NCBI GenBank assembly: GCA_021307345.1
Contig: CP089930.1
Span: 434,001 to 498,000 of the forward strand
Source: Escherichia coli
GTDB lineage: Bacteria; Pseudomonadota; Gammaproteobacteria; Enterobacterales; Enterobacteriaceae
Length of the DNA stretch: 64,000 bases
Direction: 5' to 3'
Shown here one piece after another: positions 32,082 to 43,324 of the stretch. The notes beneath the pieces were generated by a model, which did not search any database, was not told where the DNA came from, and saw only the letters and a list, made by a program, of their open reading frames with translations. Numbering within the stretch: the stretch's first letter is position 1; each line of letters starts with the position of its first letter. The translations under genes were made by a program, and so were the position numbers.

Positions 32082-32350
32082 TATTCTAAAATTAACTATT
32101 TGAAGATGATGATATTGTAAGATGTCAGAAATTTAGTTATCTGGAGATACAGCTTTACGACTACTGAACCTTAAAGTAATAGTTGATAATTCAGTAGTAC
32201 ATCGAGTGATATAACTAATTACATTAAAAAAGTTTTTTATACAATCGCATTGTAAAGAAGCACCAGCTACTTATAAAGCCCCAAAAAAAATATATATTAA
32301 TTCATACTGAAATAATATTTTCGACCGTAGTTCACGTTTGAAATGATTAA

Positions 32351-32375
32351 TGACCTGCGCCTCTCACGCAGGTCA
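32351..32375 (-). terminator. Hairpin downstream of the TPR-protein gene
   Basis: TGACCTGCG and CGCAGGTCA form a 9-bp perfect stem with a 7-base loop, about 80 bases after the stop at 32455. The minus strand continues TTAATCATTT, a modest T-rich tail. Confidence 0.55.
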
Positions 32376-32454
32376 AATCAGGAAACTGTGTAACCGGAAA
32401 ATAAAATGTTCGTAAACAGTGGGCATCATCAGTTGCCCTCAAAATACAGCTGAT

Positions 32455-33191
32455 TTACATTTTTGCTTTTACACGTGCGATAGCTTCTTCATAAGAGGGC
32501 TTATTTTTTTCCGCATACGACAGTTGATAATGCTGCAAGGCATCGGCGTTCTGACCTGCGATTTCATAAATTTTAGCAATGTTATAATAGGAGTTAGCGC
32601 GCGTTGTCGCCGCATTTGCTCCACTGGCTAACGAGATCGCTTTACGATTTGCCCAAATCGCTTCTGCTATGTTGCCATTTTTCTGATAAGCCAGACCCAG
32701 GTTACTAAATGCCTGTCCGTAATTGCCGTCTAATTCTGTTGCCTGTTGGAAGAGTTGAATGGCTTGCTCAAGTTGACCGGTTTTGTAAACAGCTTCACCT
32801 TCACGATTATATTTTCTTGCCAGTTGAGTATCTCCACTGTTTTGCATTGCAAGCGCAGCCGGAGTTGCAGTACCTGTCGCTGGCGTTAACACAGTGGCTA
32901 AATCACTGACGTCTAATGTGGTGTCGTTAAAAGATTGGAATAACCGTCTTTTTTGACGATTAATAAAGCATCTTGATTATCAGCAAATGAAGACCCCAGA
33001 CTAACGCCGCCCGAGGCATTTGTGATACCAGAAACAGACTGCGCGCCATTGCGTTGCAGCGTCACCGATGCCCCCTCAATGCGTTTATCTTTCACTGTCG
33101 CACTTAAAATATCGATCTTTACATCGGCCGCATAAACGTCCGCATTTATACCCATCAGGGTCAGAGCAACCGGCAGAATAATTGTCTTCAT
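32455..33191 (-). pseudogene. Frameshifted secreted protein with a carboxypeptidase-regulatory-like domain and TPR repeats
   Basis: The gene starts at 33191 with a good AAGGA site. It encodes a signal peptide (MKTIILPVALTLMG, cleavage near VYA), then a beta-sandwich-like stretch (VTLQRNGAQSVSGITNASGG) resembling carboxypeptidase-regulatory domains. The frame is lost near 32935 and closes with LLTTPH. The second half continues one frame back through DTTLDVSDLATVLTP into two or three TPR motifs (AVYKTGQLEQAIQLFQQATE; FSNLGLAYQKNGNIAEAIW) and ends at 32455. Loss of one T from the run at the junction explains the shift. I do not recognise the gene. It is co-directional with sucD but lies beyond its terminator. 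Confidence 0.75.
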
Positions 33192-33299
33192 GTATAAATC
33201 CTTTTACTGAATGGAGAAGAGATATTTCGCCGGGCATTATTACGCAAGGGATGGGAAAAAAAGCAGCGGGAAAGCTTTTCAGATTAGCGCCCGAATAAA

Positions 33300-33400
33300 A
33301 ACAAAAAAGGCCATCATAAGATGGCCAACCATGTCGAAACCGACAGCCCTTCGCCATTCCTGTAGAGGGAAGCGGCGAGGGCTATTTCTTATTACAGATA
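33300..33400 (-). ncRNA. sdhX: SdhX (RybD), sRNA from the sdh-suc 3' UTR
   Basis: The transcript end after sucD carries a GC-rich hairpin (GCCCTCGCC... with GGCGAAGGGC) followed by a terminator with a long U tail, the layout of K-12 SdhX. That sRNA is cut from the operon mRNA by RNase E and represses ackA and other targets through Hfq. The 5' end is approximate. Confidence 0.82.
33303..33328 (-). terminator. Terminator of the sdhCDAB-sucABCD operon
   Basis: GGCCATC and GATGGCC pair around ATAA; the minus strand then reads TTTTTTGTTTTT. It is also the 3' end of SdhX. Confidence 0.93.
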
Positions 33401-33401
33401 T

Positions 33402-34271
33402 TTATTTCAGAACAGTTTTCAGTGCTTCACCGATATCAGCCAGGCTGCGAACAGTTTTCACGCCTGCGGCTTCCAGAGCGGCGAATTTCTCATCCGCAGT
33501 CCCTTTACCACCGGCAATGATAGCACCAGCATGACCCATACGTTTGCCTTTCGGCGCAGTCACACCGGCAATGTAACCAACAACTGGCTTGGTGACGTGC
33601 TCTTTGATGTACGCAGCCGCTTCTTCTTCGGCGCTACCGCCGATCTCACCGATCATCACGATCGCTTCGGTCTGCGGATCTTTTTCGAACATTTCGAGAA
33701 TGTCGATAAAGTTAGAGCCAGGGATCGGATCGCCGCCGATACCGACACAGGTAGACTGACCGAAACCGTAATCCGTGGTCTGTTTAACCGCTTCATAGGT
33801 CAGTGTACCGGAACGGGAAACGATACCCACTTTACCCGGTTTGTGAATGTGACCCGGCTGAATACCGATTTTGCATTCACCCGGAGTGATTACTCCCGGG
33901 CAGTTCGGGCCAATCATACGAACGCCTGCTTCATCCAGTTTCACTTTCACAGTCAGCATATCCAGCGTCGGGATGCCTTCAGTGATGGTGATAATCAGTT
34001 TGATGCCTGCGTCGATGGCTTCCAGAATGGAGTCTTTGCAGAACGGCGCTGGTACATAGATAACAGAAGCGGTAGCGCCAGTGGCGGCAACGGCTTCACG
34101 CACGGTGTTGAATACCGGCAGGCCGAGGTGGGTAGTGCCGCCTTTACCTGGGGTTACGCCGCCAACCATTTTAGTGCCGTATGCAATGGCCTGTTCAGAG
34201 TGGAAAGTCCCCTGGCTACCGGTAAAGCCCTGGCAGATAACCTTAGTGTTTTTATCAATTAAAATGGACAT
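33402..34271 (-). CDS. sucD: Succinyl-CoA synthetase, alpha subunit
   Basis: SucD binds CoA and carries the phosphorylated histidine of succinyl-CoA synthetase (succinyl-CoA to succinate with ATP formation). The 289-residue protein has the CoA-binding Rossmann domain ([20 protein letters not shown]) and the active-site histidine in [12 protein letters not shown]. Its ATG overlaps the sucC stop by one base. Last gene of the operon. Confidence 0.98.
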
Positions 34272-35437
34272 TATTTCCCCTCCACTGCGGCAACAACCTG
34301 CTGAGCTGCATCCGTCAGACCTTTTGCTGCAATAATATTCAGGCCGCTGTCAGCCAGTTTCTTCGCGCCGAGTTCGGCGTTGTTACCTTCCAGACGTACC
34401 ACGACCGGTACGTTAACACCCACTTCCGCTACCGCGCCGATGATACCGTCAGCGATCAGGTCGCAACGAACGATACCGCCGAAGATGTTAACCAGAACGG
34501 CTTTCACTTTGTCGTCAGAGAGGATGATTTTGAACGCTTCGGTTACACGTTCTTTGGTTGCGCCGCCGCCAACGTCCAGGAAGTTAGCCGGTTCACCGCC
34601 GTGCAGTTTAACGATGTCCATGGTGCCCATTGCCAGGCCCGCGCCGTTAACCATGCAACCGATGTTACCGTCCAGCGCAACGTAGTTCAGTTCCCACTGT
34701 GCAGCCTGTGCTTCACGCGGATCTTCCTGCGACTGGTCACGCATTTCGCGCAGATCAGGCTGGCGGAACAGTGCGTTTCCGTCAGCGCCCAGTTTGCCGT
34801 CGAGGCAGACAAGATCGCCCTGTTTGGTAATAACCAGCGGGTTGATTTCGATAAGCGCCAGGTCGCGCTCAAGGAAAATGGTCGCCAGACCCATGAAGAT
34901 TTTGGTGAACTGCTGAACCAGTTTACCTTCCAGACCCAGTTTGAACGCCAGCTCGCGTCCCTGATACGGCATCGGGCCAGTCAGCGGATCAAGCGCAACT
35001 TTGTGGATCAGGTGCGGGGTTTCTTCCGCCACTTTTTCGATTTCCACGCCGCCTTCGGTGGAGGCCATAAAGACCACGCGACGGGAACTACGGTCAACAA
35101 CAGCACCGAGATACAGCTCTTTAGCGATATCGGTCGCTGCTTCAACCAGAATCTGGTTAACCGGTTGGCCATTGGCGTCTGTTTGATACGTTACCAGACG
35201 TTTACCCAGCCAGTTTTCTGCAAAAGCACGGATATCTTCTTTGCTGTTTACAACTTTCACACCGCCCGCTTTACCACGGCCACCAGCGTGAACCTGACAT
35301 TTCACTACCCACGGACCAGCACCGATTTTTGAAGCGGCTTCTTCTGCTTCGCGCGGAGTAGTACAGGCATAACCCACTGGCGCCGGTAAGCCATAGCGGG
35401 CAAAAAGTTGTTTTGCCTGGTATTCATGTAAGTTCAT
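34271..35437 (-). CDS. sucC: Succinyl-CoA synthetase, beta subunit
   Basis: SucC supplies the ATP-grasp nucleotide site and the succinate site. The 388-residue protein starts [18 protein letters not shown] and includes the [17 protein letters not shown] nucleotide-binding stretch. It is 181 bases from sucB, with a BIME in the gap that could separate message stability of sucAB from sucCD. Confidence 0.98.
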
Positions 35438-35520
35438 GTGTTCTGTCCATCCTTTAGTAATCGTTATCTTTTAAACCGTAGACCGAGTATGACGTATCGC
35501 TACCGGGCATTGTCGGTCAC

Positions 35521-35597
35521 CCGTAGGCCTGATAAGACGCGCCAGCGTCGCATCAGGCTTCCATTGCCGAAGAGGGCGATCCCTTATCCGGTCTACA
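35521..35597. repeat. BIME between sucB and sucC
   Basis: CCTGATAAGACGCGCCAGCG and GCATCAGG make the first unit; a second REP half (CCCTTATCCGGTCTACAG) follows. Located within the operon. Confidence 0.82.
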
Positions 35598-35618
35598 GTG
35601 CAGGTGAAGCTTAAACTA

Positions 35619-36836
35619 CTACACGTCCAGCAGCAGACGAGTCGGATCTTCCAGCAACTCTTTGATCGTTACCAGGAAGCCCACGGATTCGCGACCATCG
35701 ATCAGACGGTGATCGTAGGACAGCGCCAGGTACATCATCGGCAGGATCTCAACCTGACCATTCACGGCCATCGGACGATCTTTGATAGCGTGCATACCCA
35801 GAATTGCGCTCTGCGGCGGGTTGATGATCGGCGTAGACATCAGGGAACCGAACACACCACCGTTGGTGATGGTGAAGTTACCACCGGTCAGATCTTCAAC
35901 CGTCAGCTTGCCGTCACGGCCTTTAACTGCCAGCTCTTTGATTTTCTTCTCGATGTCTGCCATGCCTAGGGTATCGACATCACGCAGTACCGGCGTCACC
36001 AGACCGCGCGGTGTAGAAACCGCCATGCTGACGTCGAAATAGTTGTGGTAAACCACATCATCGCCATCGATAGACGCATTCACTTCCGGGTAACGTTTCA
36101 GGGCTTCAACCACCGCTTTCACGTAGAAGGACATAAAGCCCAGACGGATGCCGTGGCGTTTTTCAAACGCTTCACCGTACTGCTTACGCAGATCCATAAT
36201 CGGCTTCATGTTGACTTCGTTGAACGTGGTCAGCATGGCGGTGGAGTTTTTCGCTTCCAGCAGACGCTCTGCCACACGCTTACGCAGGCGAGTCATTGGT
36301 ACACGTTTTTCGCTACGTGCAGCCAGTGCCGGTTGCGCCGCCGGAGCAGCAACTGCCGGTGCAGACTCTTTCGCCGGGGCTTTCGCCAGATGTTTTTCCA
36401 CATCTTCACGGGTCAGACGACCACCGACACCAGTGCCTTTAATCGCGCTGGCGTCGAGGTTGTGTTCAGCCAGCAGACGACGGATCGCCGGGCTTAACGC
36501 ATCGTTGTTTTGCTCTTCCAGAGACGCCTGCTGGCGTTGCGCCGGAGTGGACGCTTTCTCTTCAGATTTGGCACTGGTTTCTTTACCGGCGCTGTTGCCT
36601 TCACGCAGGCGACCAAGGATCTGACGAGACGTTACGGTTGTACCTTCATCTTCCAGAACCGCATCCAGAATGCCGTCTGCTGATGCCGGTACTTCCAGTA
36701 CCACTTTGTCAGTTTCGATTTCTACCAGAACTTCATCACGTACGACTGCGTCGCCGGGTTTTTTATGCCAGGTTGCGACGGTGGCATCGGCTACGGATTC
36801 AGGCAGGTCAGGGACCAGAATATCTACGCTACTCAT
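35619..36836 (-). CDS. sucB: Dihydrolipoyl succinyltransferase (E2 of 2-oxoglutarate dehydrogenase)
   Basis: SucB forms the 24-mer core of the complex and transfers succinyl groups to CoA. The 405-residue protein has one lipoyl domain with Lys44 (ETDKVVLEV), a peripheral-subunit-binding domain (about 112-150, [20 protein letters not shown]), and the catalytic domain with HxxxD in [11 protein letters not shown]. It starts 14 bases after sucA. Confidence 0.98.
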   Translation of the reverse strand: MSSVDILVPDLPESVADATVATWHKKPGDAVVRDEVLVEIETDKVVLEVPASADGILDAVLEDEGTTVTSRQILGRLREGNSAGKETSAKSEEKASTPAQRQQASLEEQNNDALSPAIRRLLAEHNLDASAIKGTGVGGRLTREDVEKHLAKAPAKESAPAVAAPAAQPALAARSEKRVPMTRLRKRVAERLLEAKNSTAMLTTFNEVNMKPIMDLRKQYGEAFEKRHGIRLGFMSFYVKAVVEALKRYPEVNASIDGDDVVYHNYFDVSMAVSTPRGLVTPVLRDVDTLGMADIEKKIKELAVKGRDGKLTVEDLTGGNFTITNGGVFGSLMSTPIINPPQSAILGMHAIKDRPMAVNGQVEILPMMYLALSYDHRLIDGRESVGFLVTIKELLEDPTRLLLDV

Positions 36837-36850
36837 TATGTATCCTTTAT

Positions 36851-39652
36851 TTATTCGACGTTCAGCGCGTCATTAACCAGATCTTGTTGCTGTTTCTGGT
36901 GAACGGACATATACCCTACCGCCGGAGAGGCGGAGGCCGGGCGGCCTGCATAACGCAGAGAAGCCCCAAACGGAATCACTTCACGGAAATGATGCTGGCT
37001 GCAGTACCATGCGCCCTGGTTGAGCGGCTCTTCCTGGCACCAGACAAAATCCTTGACGTGAGCAAACTGCTGCAACACTTCCTGCATCGCTTTATGCGGG
37101 AACGGGTAGAGTTGCTCGATACGCACAATGGCGACATCGTGTTGATTATTCTTACGGCGTTGTTCCAACAGGTCGTAATAAACCTTACCAGAACACATCA
37201 CTACGCGCTTCACGCCCTTCGGATCAAGCTCGTCGATTTCACCGATGGCTGGCAGGAAGGTGCCGTTCGCCAGTTCTTCGAGGCTGGAGACCGCCAGCGG
37301 ATGGCGCAGCAGCGATTTCGGCGACATCACGACCAGCGGACGACGCATCCCGCGCAGCGCCTGACGACGCAGCATGTGGTAAACCTGTGCCGGAGTAGAC
37401 GGTACGCACACCTGCATGTTTTGCTCAGCGCAAAGTTGCAGATAACGTTCCAGACGCGCGGAGGAGTGCTCCGGCCCCTGCCCTTCGTAACCGTGCGGCA
37501 GTAGCATCACCAGGCCACACATCCGACCCCATTTCTGCTCGCCAGAGGAGATGAACTGGTCGATAACCACCTGTGCACCGTTGGCGAAGTCACCGAACTG
37601 CGCTTCCCAGATGGTCAGAGTGCGTGGTTCTGCGGTGGCATAACCGTATTCAAACGCCAGCACTGCTTCTTCAGACAGTACGGAGTCCCAGACACGGAAC
37701 GCGCCCTGGCCGTTATGGATGTGTTGCAGCGGCGTGTAAGTTGAACCGTTGGACTGGTTGTGGATCACCGCGTGGCGGTGGAAGAACGTACCGCGACCAG
37801 AGTCTTCACCCGACAGGCGAACCGGAATGCCTTCATCAACCAGTGTGGCGTAAGCGAGGTTTTCCGCGCCGCCCCAGTCGAACAGTTTTTCACCAGCCGC
37901 CATTGCCTGACGGTCGCCATAAATCTTGGCAACACGAGACTGCATTTCAATGGCTTCTGGCACCGTACTGATGCGTTTAGCCAACTCCTGCAGGCGCTTC
38001 ATCTCAACTTTATTCGGGTACTCTTCGTCCCATTCGTGGTTGAGGTACGGCGACCAGGTGAAGGAGTGCATGTTCATCGGACGCCACTCTGCCACCACGC
38101 AATCACCCGCATCCAGCGCATCGCGGTACAGGTTAACCATTTCGGTGGCATCTTCCAGCGTTGCCACTTTTTCCTGCTCCAGCTTGTCAGCGTAGATTTT
38201 GCGCGGCGTTGGATGTTTTTTGATTTTCTGATACATCAGCGGCTGAGTTGCACTCGGCTCGTCGGCTTCGTTGTGGCCGTGACGGCGGTAGCACACCAGG
38301 TCGATGAAGACATCACGTTTAAAGGTGTTACGGAAATCGAGCGCCAGACGGGTCACAAAGGCAACGGCTTCCGGATCATCCGCGTTTACGTGGAAAATCG
38401 GTGCCTGAACCATCTTGCCGATATCCGTACAGTACGGCGTAGAACGGGCATCCAGCGGGTTAGAGGTGGTGAAGCCAACCTGGTTGTTGATAACGATACG
38501 TACCGTACCGCCAACTTCATAACCACGCGCCTTCGACATGTTCAGGGTTTCCTGAACCACGCCCTGTCCGGTCACTGCGGCGTCACCGTGGATGGTGATT
38601 GGCAGGACTTTGTTGCTGCTCGGCTCATCAAGTCTGTCCAGACGGGCACGAACAGAACCGATAACTACCGGGCTTACAATCTCAAGGTGAGACGGGTTAA
38701 ACGCCAGCGCCAGGTGTACCAGGCCGCCATCGGTCTGGAAGTCAGACGAGAAGCCCATGTGGTATTTCACGTCGCCCGTGCCGAGGTGTTCTTTATGTTT
38801 ACCGGCAAACTCGTCGAACAAGTCTTGCGGTTTTTTACCCAGCACGTTCACCAGCACGTTCAGACGACCACGGTGCGCCATCCCAAGAACCACTTCACGG
38901 GTGCCGCTGTTGCCAGCATGGCGGATCATCTCTTTAAGCATCGGGATTAACGCGTCGCCGCCTTCCAGCGAGAAGCGTTTTGCGCCAGGGAATTTTGCGC
39001 CAAGGTAACGTTCAAGGCCTTCAGCGGCGGTCAGTTCGCTTAAGAAGCGTTTTTTCTCTTCGCTATTGAACGTCGCGCGACCAGACTCGATACGCTGTTG
39101 GATCCAGCGTTTTTCTTCGGTGCTGGTAATGTGCATATACTCGGCGCCAATCGGGCCGCAGTAGGTTTGCTTCAGGGCTTCCAGCAGCTCGCCGAGTTTC
39201 ATGGTCTCTTTGCCGCTGGCAAATGAACCGACGTTGAAGGTCTCCTGGAAGTCTGCTTCGGTCAGATCGTGGAAAGACGGATCCAGATCGGCCACCTTAT
39301 CTTGCTGCCACAGTCCCAGCGGATCGAGATTCGCATGTTGGTGACCACGGAAGCGGTATGCGTTAATGAGCTGCAGGACTTTAACCTGCTTCACATTGGT
39401 GTCAGGGTCGGAGATCGTTGAAGAGTAACGTGAAGCGTCTTTCGCCAGGCGGCGGAAATATTCACGCGTTTGAGAGTGGAATTGATCCGGTTTGACTCCC
39501 GTACCAGGTAACTGCTGGAACGTCGAACGCCAGTTAGCGTCAACCGAGTCAGGATCGGTTAAGAAGTCTTCATAGAGCTGTTCTATCCAGCTCTGGTTTG
39601 CGCCAGAGAGGTAAGAAGAGTCCAACCAGGCTTTCAAAGCGCTGTTCTGCAT
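36851..39652 (-). CDS. sucA: 2-oxoglutarate dehydrogenase E1
   Basis: SucA decarboxylates 2-oxoglutarate using thiamine diphosphate and succinylates the SucB lipoyl group. The 933-residue protein has the E1-type [17 protein letters not shown] motif, the ThDP pattern [18 protein letters not shown], and the C-terminal transketolase-like part with [16 protein letters not shown]. Full length. Confidence 0.98.
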   Translation of the reverse strand: MQNSALKAWLDSSYLSGANQSWIEQLYEDFLTDPDSVDANWRSTFQQLPGTGVKPDQFHSQTREYFRRLAKDASRYSSTISDPDTNVKQVKVLQLINAYRFRGHQHANLDPLGLWQQDKVADLDPSFHDLTEADFQETFNVGSFASGKETMKLGELLEALKQTYCGPIGAEYMHITSTEEKRWIQQRIESGRATFNSEEKKRFLSELTAAEGLERYLGAKFPGAKRFSLEGGDALIPMLKEMIRHAGNSGTREVVLGMAHRGRLNVLVNVLGKKPQDLFDEFAGKHKEHLGTGDVKYHMGFSSDFQTDGGLVHLALAFNPSHLEIVSPVVIGSVRARLDRLDEPSSNKVLPITIHGDAAVTGQGVVQETLNMSKARGYEVGGTVRIVINNQVGFTTSNPLDARSTPYCTDIGKMVQAPIFHVNADDPEAVAFVTRLALDFRNTFKRDVFIDLVCYRRHGHNEADEPSATQPLMYQKIKKHPTPRKIYADKLEQEKVATLEDATEMVNLYRDALDAGDCVVAEWRPMNMHSFTWSPYLNHEWDEEYPNKVEMKRLQELAKRISTVPEAIEMQSRVAKIYGDRQAMAAGEKLFDWGGAENLAYATLVDEGIPVRLSGEDSGRGTFFHRHAVIHNQSNGSTYTPLQHIHNGQGAFRVWDSVLSEEAVLAFEYGYATAEPRTLTIWEAQFGDFANGAQVVIDQFISSGEQKWGRMCGLVMLLPHGYEGQGPEHSSARLERYLQLCAEQNMQVCVPSTPAQVYHMLRRQALRGMRRPLVVMSPKSLLRHPLAVSSLEELANGTFLPAIGEIDELDPKGVKRVVMCSGKVYYDLLEQRRKNNQHDVAIVRIEQLYPFPHKAMQEVLQQFAHVKDFVWCQEEPLNQGAWYCSQHHFREVIPFGASLRYAGRPASASPAVGYMSVHQKQQQDLVNDALNVE

Positions 39653-39830
39653 CGTGATCCCTTAAGCATCTTTTTTATGCTTACTTCGCCGTGGATACTA
39701 CCACGCACAGTGATGTGCGTGCCGGGGTTCACTTGTTGCGGACTTGTCGTATTTTCTGCGTCCGCTAAGGAACCTTTAAAAACTGTCTTAGTGTCAGGGG
39801 CAGTTTTTAAAGATTTCCTGCATTTCTTTT

Positions 39831-39909
39831 GTAGACCGGATAAGGCATTCACGCCGCATCCGGCGCTGGTTGCCTGATGCGACGCTTGCGCGTCTTATCA
39901 GGCCTACGG
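39831..39909. repeat. BIME between sdhB and sucA
   Basis: GTAGACCGGATAAGGC with CGCCGCATCCGGCG, then inverted GCCTGATGCGACGCTTGCGC with CTTATCAGGCCTACGG. A standard two-REP mosaic. Confidence 0.87.
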
Positions 39910-39954
39910 TTCCTAACAAACCTGCTTAATTGTTAACGCAGGCTCGATTTTCCC

Positions 39955-40051
39955 CCTCGCCCTTCCAGGGAGAGGGTCGGGGTGAGGGTCATTGTCCGCA
40001 CCGGCGCTGACCTTTTCCCCTCACCCTAACCCTCTCCCCAAAGGGGCGAGG
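39955..40051. repeat. Large imperfect inverted repeat, 33-bp arms
   Basis: The arms 39955-39987 and 40019-40051 match in 27 of 33 positions as an inverted pair across a 31-base spacer. Each is rich in CCCTC/GAGGG. The RNA would fold into one long hairpin within the sdh-suc message. Similar CCCTCACCCTAACCCTCTCCC-type repeats are known as dispersed elements in enterobacterial gaps. Confidence 0.8.
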
Positions 40052-40095
40052 GAACCGTTCGTGCACATTTTTGCCTTGACCATCAGGCCGGGGCA

Positions 40096-40812
40096 TTACG
40101 CATTACGTTGCAACAACATCGACTTGATATGACCGATGGCGCGCGTCGGGTTCAGCCCTTTCGGACATACACTGACGCAGTTCATGATGCTGTGACAGCG
40201 GAATACACTGAATGCATCACTCAAACCGTCAAGGCGGCTGTCAGTCTCGGTATCACGGCTATCAATCAGGAAACGATACGCCGCTAACAAGCCTGCAGGA
40301 CCGATAAACTTATCGGGATTCCACCAGAAAGACGGACAAGAGGTTGAACAACATGCGCAGAGAATACATTCATACAGCCCGTCGAGTTTTTCACGTTGCT
40401 CGGGCATTTGTAAATGCTCACGAGCTGGTAGATTTTGTCCATTATTCAACAAGTAAGGCTTAATTTTCTCATATTGCGCATAGAATTGTCCCATGTCTAC
40501 CACCAAATCGCGGATCACCGGTAAACCTGGCAACGGACGAATTACAATCTTCTTGCCCGGCTGGTTGAGTGCCGAAATCGGGGTAATACAGGCCAGACCA
40601 TTCTTGCCGTTCATGTTCAGACCGTCGGAACCACACACACCTTCACGGCAGGAGCGACGGAACGACAGGCTGGGATCTTTCTCTTTCAGCTGGATAAGCG
40701 CATCCAGCAGCATCATGTCGCGACCTTCTTCCGCTTCCAGGGTGTAATCCTGCATACGCGGAGCATCATCAACATCCGGGTTATAGCGATAAATTGAAAA
40801 CTCGAGTCTCAT
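40096..40812 (-). CDS. sdhB: Succinate dehydrogenase iron-sulfur subunit
   Basis: SdhB passes electrons from FAD to ubiquinone. The 238-residue protein has the [2Fe-2S] motif CREGVCGSDGLNMNG, the [4Fe-4S] motif CILCACCSTSCP and the [3Fe-4S] motif CHSIMNCVSVCPKG. It lies 15 bases after sdhA. Confidence 0.98.
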   Translation of the reverse strand: MRLEFSIYRYNPDVDDAPRMQDYTLEAEEGRDMMLLDALIQLKEKDPSLSFRRSCREGVCGSDGLNMNGKNGLACITPISALNQPGKKIVIRPLPGLPVIRDLVVDMGQFYAQYEKIKPYLLNNGQNLPAREHLQMPEQREKLDGLYECILCACCSTSCPSFWWNPDKFIGPAGLLAAYRFLIDSRDTETDSRLDGLSDAFSVFRCHSIMNCVSVCPKGLNPTRAIGHIKSMLLQRNA

Positions 40813-40827
40813 TTTCCTGTCTCCGCA

Positions 40828-42594
40828 TTAGTAAGTACGAATCTTCGGCGGGAATGCCGGGCGCAGTTTCGGTTCCATGTTGACGCTACGTCGCGTCATG
40901 GATTCCGACTCTGGCAGATACAGGGAGTGACACAGCCAGTTTTCATCATCACGCTCCGGGAAGTCGAAGCGGCTATGCGCGCCACGGCTTTCGGTACGGA
41001 AGTTGGCAGAAACAGCCGTTGCATACGCCGTTTCCATCAGGTTATCCAGTTCCAGGCATTCAACGCGCTGGGTGTTGAACTCGCTGGAGGTGTCATCCAG
41101 ACGGGCATTTTTCAGACGCTCGCGGATCACTTTCAACTGCTCAAGCCCTTTCGCCATCGCATCACCTTCACGGAAGACCGAGAAGTTATGCTGCATACAT
41201 TCTTGCAGTGCTTTACGAATCGCCACCGGATCTTCACCGTTACGGTTGTTGTTCCAGCGGTTCAGGCGCTCCAGAGAAGCTTCGACATCAGACTCGCTGG
41301 CATCGCGCAGTGCGCCCTGCTCGGCGATAGACTCTTGCAGATGCAGACCTGCCGCACGACCAAAGACTACCAGGTCCAGCAGCGAGTTGCCGCCAAGACG
41401 GTTAGCGCCGTGTACCGATACGCAAGCAATTTCACCCACCGCGAACAGGCCAGGGATCACCACATCTTCGCCCTTCTCGTTCACCGTCAGCGCCTGCCCG
41501 GTCACTTTGGTCGGAATACCGCCCATCATGTAGTGACAGGTTGGGATAACCGGAATCGGCTCTTTCACCGGATCGACGTGAGCGAAGGTACGGGAGAGTT
41601 CAAGAATGCCCGGCAGACGGGATTCGAGAACTTCTTTACCCAGGTGGTCGAGTTTCAGTTTTGCGTGTGGTCCCCACGGGCCATCACAGCCACGACCTTC
41701 ACGAATTTCGATCATGATGGAACGCGCCACCACATCACGCCCCGCCAGGTCTTTGGCGTTCGGCGCATAACGCTCCATAAAGCGTTCGCCATGTTTGTTC
41801 AGCAGATAACCGCCTTCACCACGGCAACCTTCGGTGACCAGTACGCCCGCACCGGCAATACCGGTTGGGTGGAACTGCCACATTTCCATATCCTGCACCG
41901 GTACGCCTGCACGGATAGCCATGCCGACACCGTCGCCGGTGTTAATGTGGGCGTTAGTGGTGGACTGATAAATACGCCCTGCCCCGCCAGTCGCCAGCAC
42001 GGTAGCACGAGCTTTGAAGTAAACCACTTCACCAGTTTCGATGCACAGTGCGGTACAACCGACCACTGCGCCATCCTGGTTTTTCACCAGATCCAGCGCA
42101 TACCACTCGGAGAAAATGGTGGTGTGGTTTTTCAGGTTCTGCTGATAAAGGGTGTGCAACAGTGCGTGACCGGTACGGTCAGCCGCTGCCGCTGTACGTG
42201 CCGCCTGCTCGCCGCCGAAGTTTTTCGACTGACCGCCAAACGGACGTTGATAGATACGACCATCATCAAGGCGCGAGAACGGCAGTCCCATGTGTTCCAG
42301 TTCCAGAATCGCTTCCGGCCCGGTTTTACACATATATTCAATCGCGTCCTGGTCACCGATATAGTCCGACCCTTTTACGGTGTCGTACATATGCCATTCC
42401 CAGTTATCTTCATGGGTATTACCCAGCGCAACGGTAATGCCGCCCTGCGCCGAAACGGTATGGGAACGGGTCGGGAAGACTTTAGAGAGCAGCGCACAGG
42501 TCTGGCCGCTCTGGGAAATTTGCAGCGCCGCGCGCATACCTGCGCCGCCGGCACCAATCACAACTGCATCAAATTCTCTGACTGGCAATTTCAT
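40828..42594 (-). CDS. sdhA: Succinate dehydrogenase flavoprotein subunit
   Basis: SdhA oxidises succinate to fumarate with covalent FAD at His45 ([12 protein letters not shown]). The 588-residue protein starts [19 protein letters not shown] with its dinucleotide-binding fold. The start at 42594 shares one base with the sdhD stop (TGATG); an upstream in-frame codon lies inside sdhD and is unlikely. The opposite strand is open over nearly the whole length, which I regard as a codon-bias shadow. Confidence 0.97.
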   Translation of the reverse strand: MKLPVREFDAVVIGAGGAGMRAALQISQSGQTCALLSKVFPTRSHTVSAQGGITVALGNTHEDNWEWHMYDTVKGSDYIGDQDAIEYMCKTGPEAILELEHMGLPFSRLDDGRIYQRPFGGQSKNFGGEQAARTAAAADRTGHALLHTLYQQNLKNHTTIFSEWYALDLVKNQDGAVVGCTALCIETGEVVYFKARATVLATGGAGRIYQSTTNAHINTGDGVGMAIRAGVPVQDMEMWQFHPTGIAGAGVLVTEGCRGEGGYLLNKHGERFMERYAPNAKDLAGRDVVARSIMIEIREGRGCDGPWGPHAKLKLDHLGKEVLESRLPGILELSRTFAHVDPVKEPIPVIPTCHYMMGGIPTKVTGQALTVNEKGEDVVIPGLFAVGEIACVSVHGANRLGGNSLLDLVVFGRAAGLHLQESIAEQGALRDASESDVEASLERLNRWNNNRNGEDPVAIRKALQECMQHNFSVFREGDAMAKGLEQLKVIRERLKNARLDDTSSEFNTQRVECLELDNLMETAYATAVSANFRTESRGAHSRFDFPERDDENWLCHSLYLPESESMTRRSVNMEPKLRPAFPPKIRTY

Positions 42595-42941
42595 CACACA
42601 CCCCACACCACAACGAATCCATAAATCACGTAAACCACCAGTGCAACGACAATCACCAGTTGCAGCATCAGGCGCAAAGCCAGCGGTTTAACGTAGTCGG
42701 TCAACACCTGCCACATGCCGATCCAGGCATGGATCAAGATGGAAAACAGCGCCAGCAGGGTGAACACTTTAGTGAACGCAGAGGCAAAGAAACCGATCCA
42801 GACTTCATATGTCAGTTCGCCACTGGTAGCGAAAAAACCGACCATATAAATGATGTAGAGCGTCAGGACGATAGCAGTAGCGCGAACGAGGATGAAATCA
42901 TGTACGCCATTGCGTCCTAATGCGGAGGCGTTGCTTACCAT
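42594..42941 (-). CDS. sdhD: Succinate dehydrogenase membrane anchor SdhD
   Basis: SdhD is a 115-residue inner-membrane protein with three helices. With SdhC it binds haem b and ubiquinone. It overlaps the end of sdhC by seven bases and is intact. Confidence 0.97.
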
Positions 42942-43324
42942 ACGAGGACTCCTGCAAGAATTGAAAGCACGACAGTAATGACAAAGGAGATTTTGGCGGA
43001 GCGTTTACCCGCTTCGAATGTTTCTTCCAGATAGCCAAAATCCATCATCATGTGGCGAATACCTACGACGACGTGATACGCCAGAGCGGTAAGGATGCCC
43101 CACATGATAAATTTAACGAAGAAGCTGCCCATAATGGCGGAAGCTTGCTCGAAACCTTCAGGGGAAGAGAGGCTAGTACCCAGAAGCCACAGCAGGATGC
43201 CCACTGCAACGAAGGTGATCACACCGGAAACGCGATGGAGAATGGACGCTATCGCCGTGACGGGGAACCGGATGGTCTGTAGGTCCAGATTAACAGGTCT
43301 TTGTTTTTTCACATTTCTTATCAT
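42935..43324 (-). CDS. sdhC: Succinate dehydrogenase cytochrome b556 subunit
   Basis: SdhC has 129 residues and three membrane helices. The haem ligand histidine lies in [11 protein letters not shown], and the quinone-site Ser/Arg are in ILHRVSGV. The K-12 start [12 protein letters not shown] at 43324 has only a weak ribosome site; the frame is open five codons further upstream. Its leader is a known target of RyhB, RybB and Spot 42. Confidence 0.96.

Larger units (their letters stand above)
31016..32348. other. AT-rich intergenic region upstream of cydA
   Basis: About 1.3 kb with no long open frame on either strand. The part nearest cydA holds its promoters and an FNR box. K-12 also has a long gap here, upstream of cydA, but with mngRAB beyond it. 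Apart from a possible broken small gene at 31885-32081, I see no coding pattern; the base composition is clearly more A+T rich than the flanks. Confidence 0.6.
39653..40095. other. Gap between sdhB and sucA
   Basis: 443 bases without a gene. It holds a BIME (39831-39909), a large GC-rich inverted repeat (39955-40051), and the internal sucA promoter region. K-12 has a gap here too, with an internal promoter that is weak next to the sdh promoter. Confidence 0.7.

Noticed and set aside
32892-33191. Programmed -1 frameshift joining the TPR protein halves
   Set aside because: There is no standard slippery heptamer followed by a stem or pseudoknot at the junction; a one-base deletion is simpler.
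40927-42624. Very long open frame (565 codons) antisense to sdhA
   Set aside because: It has no ribosome site and no recognisable domain, and mirrors sdhA codon by codon. High GC at third positions removes stops on the opposite strand.
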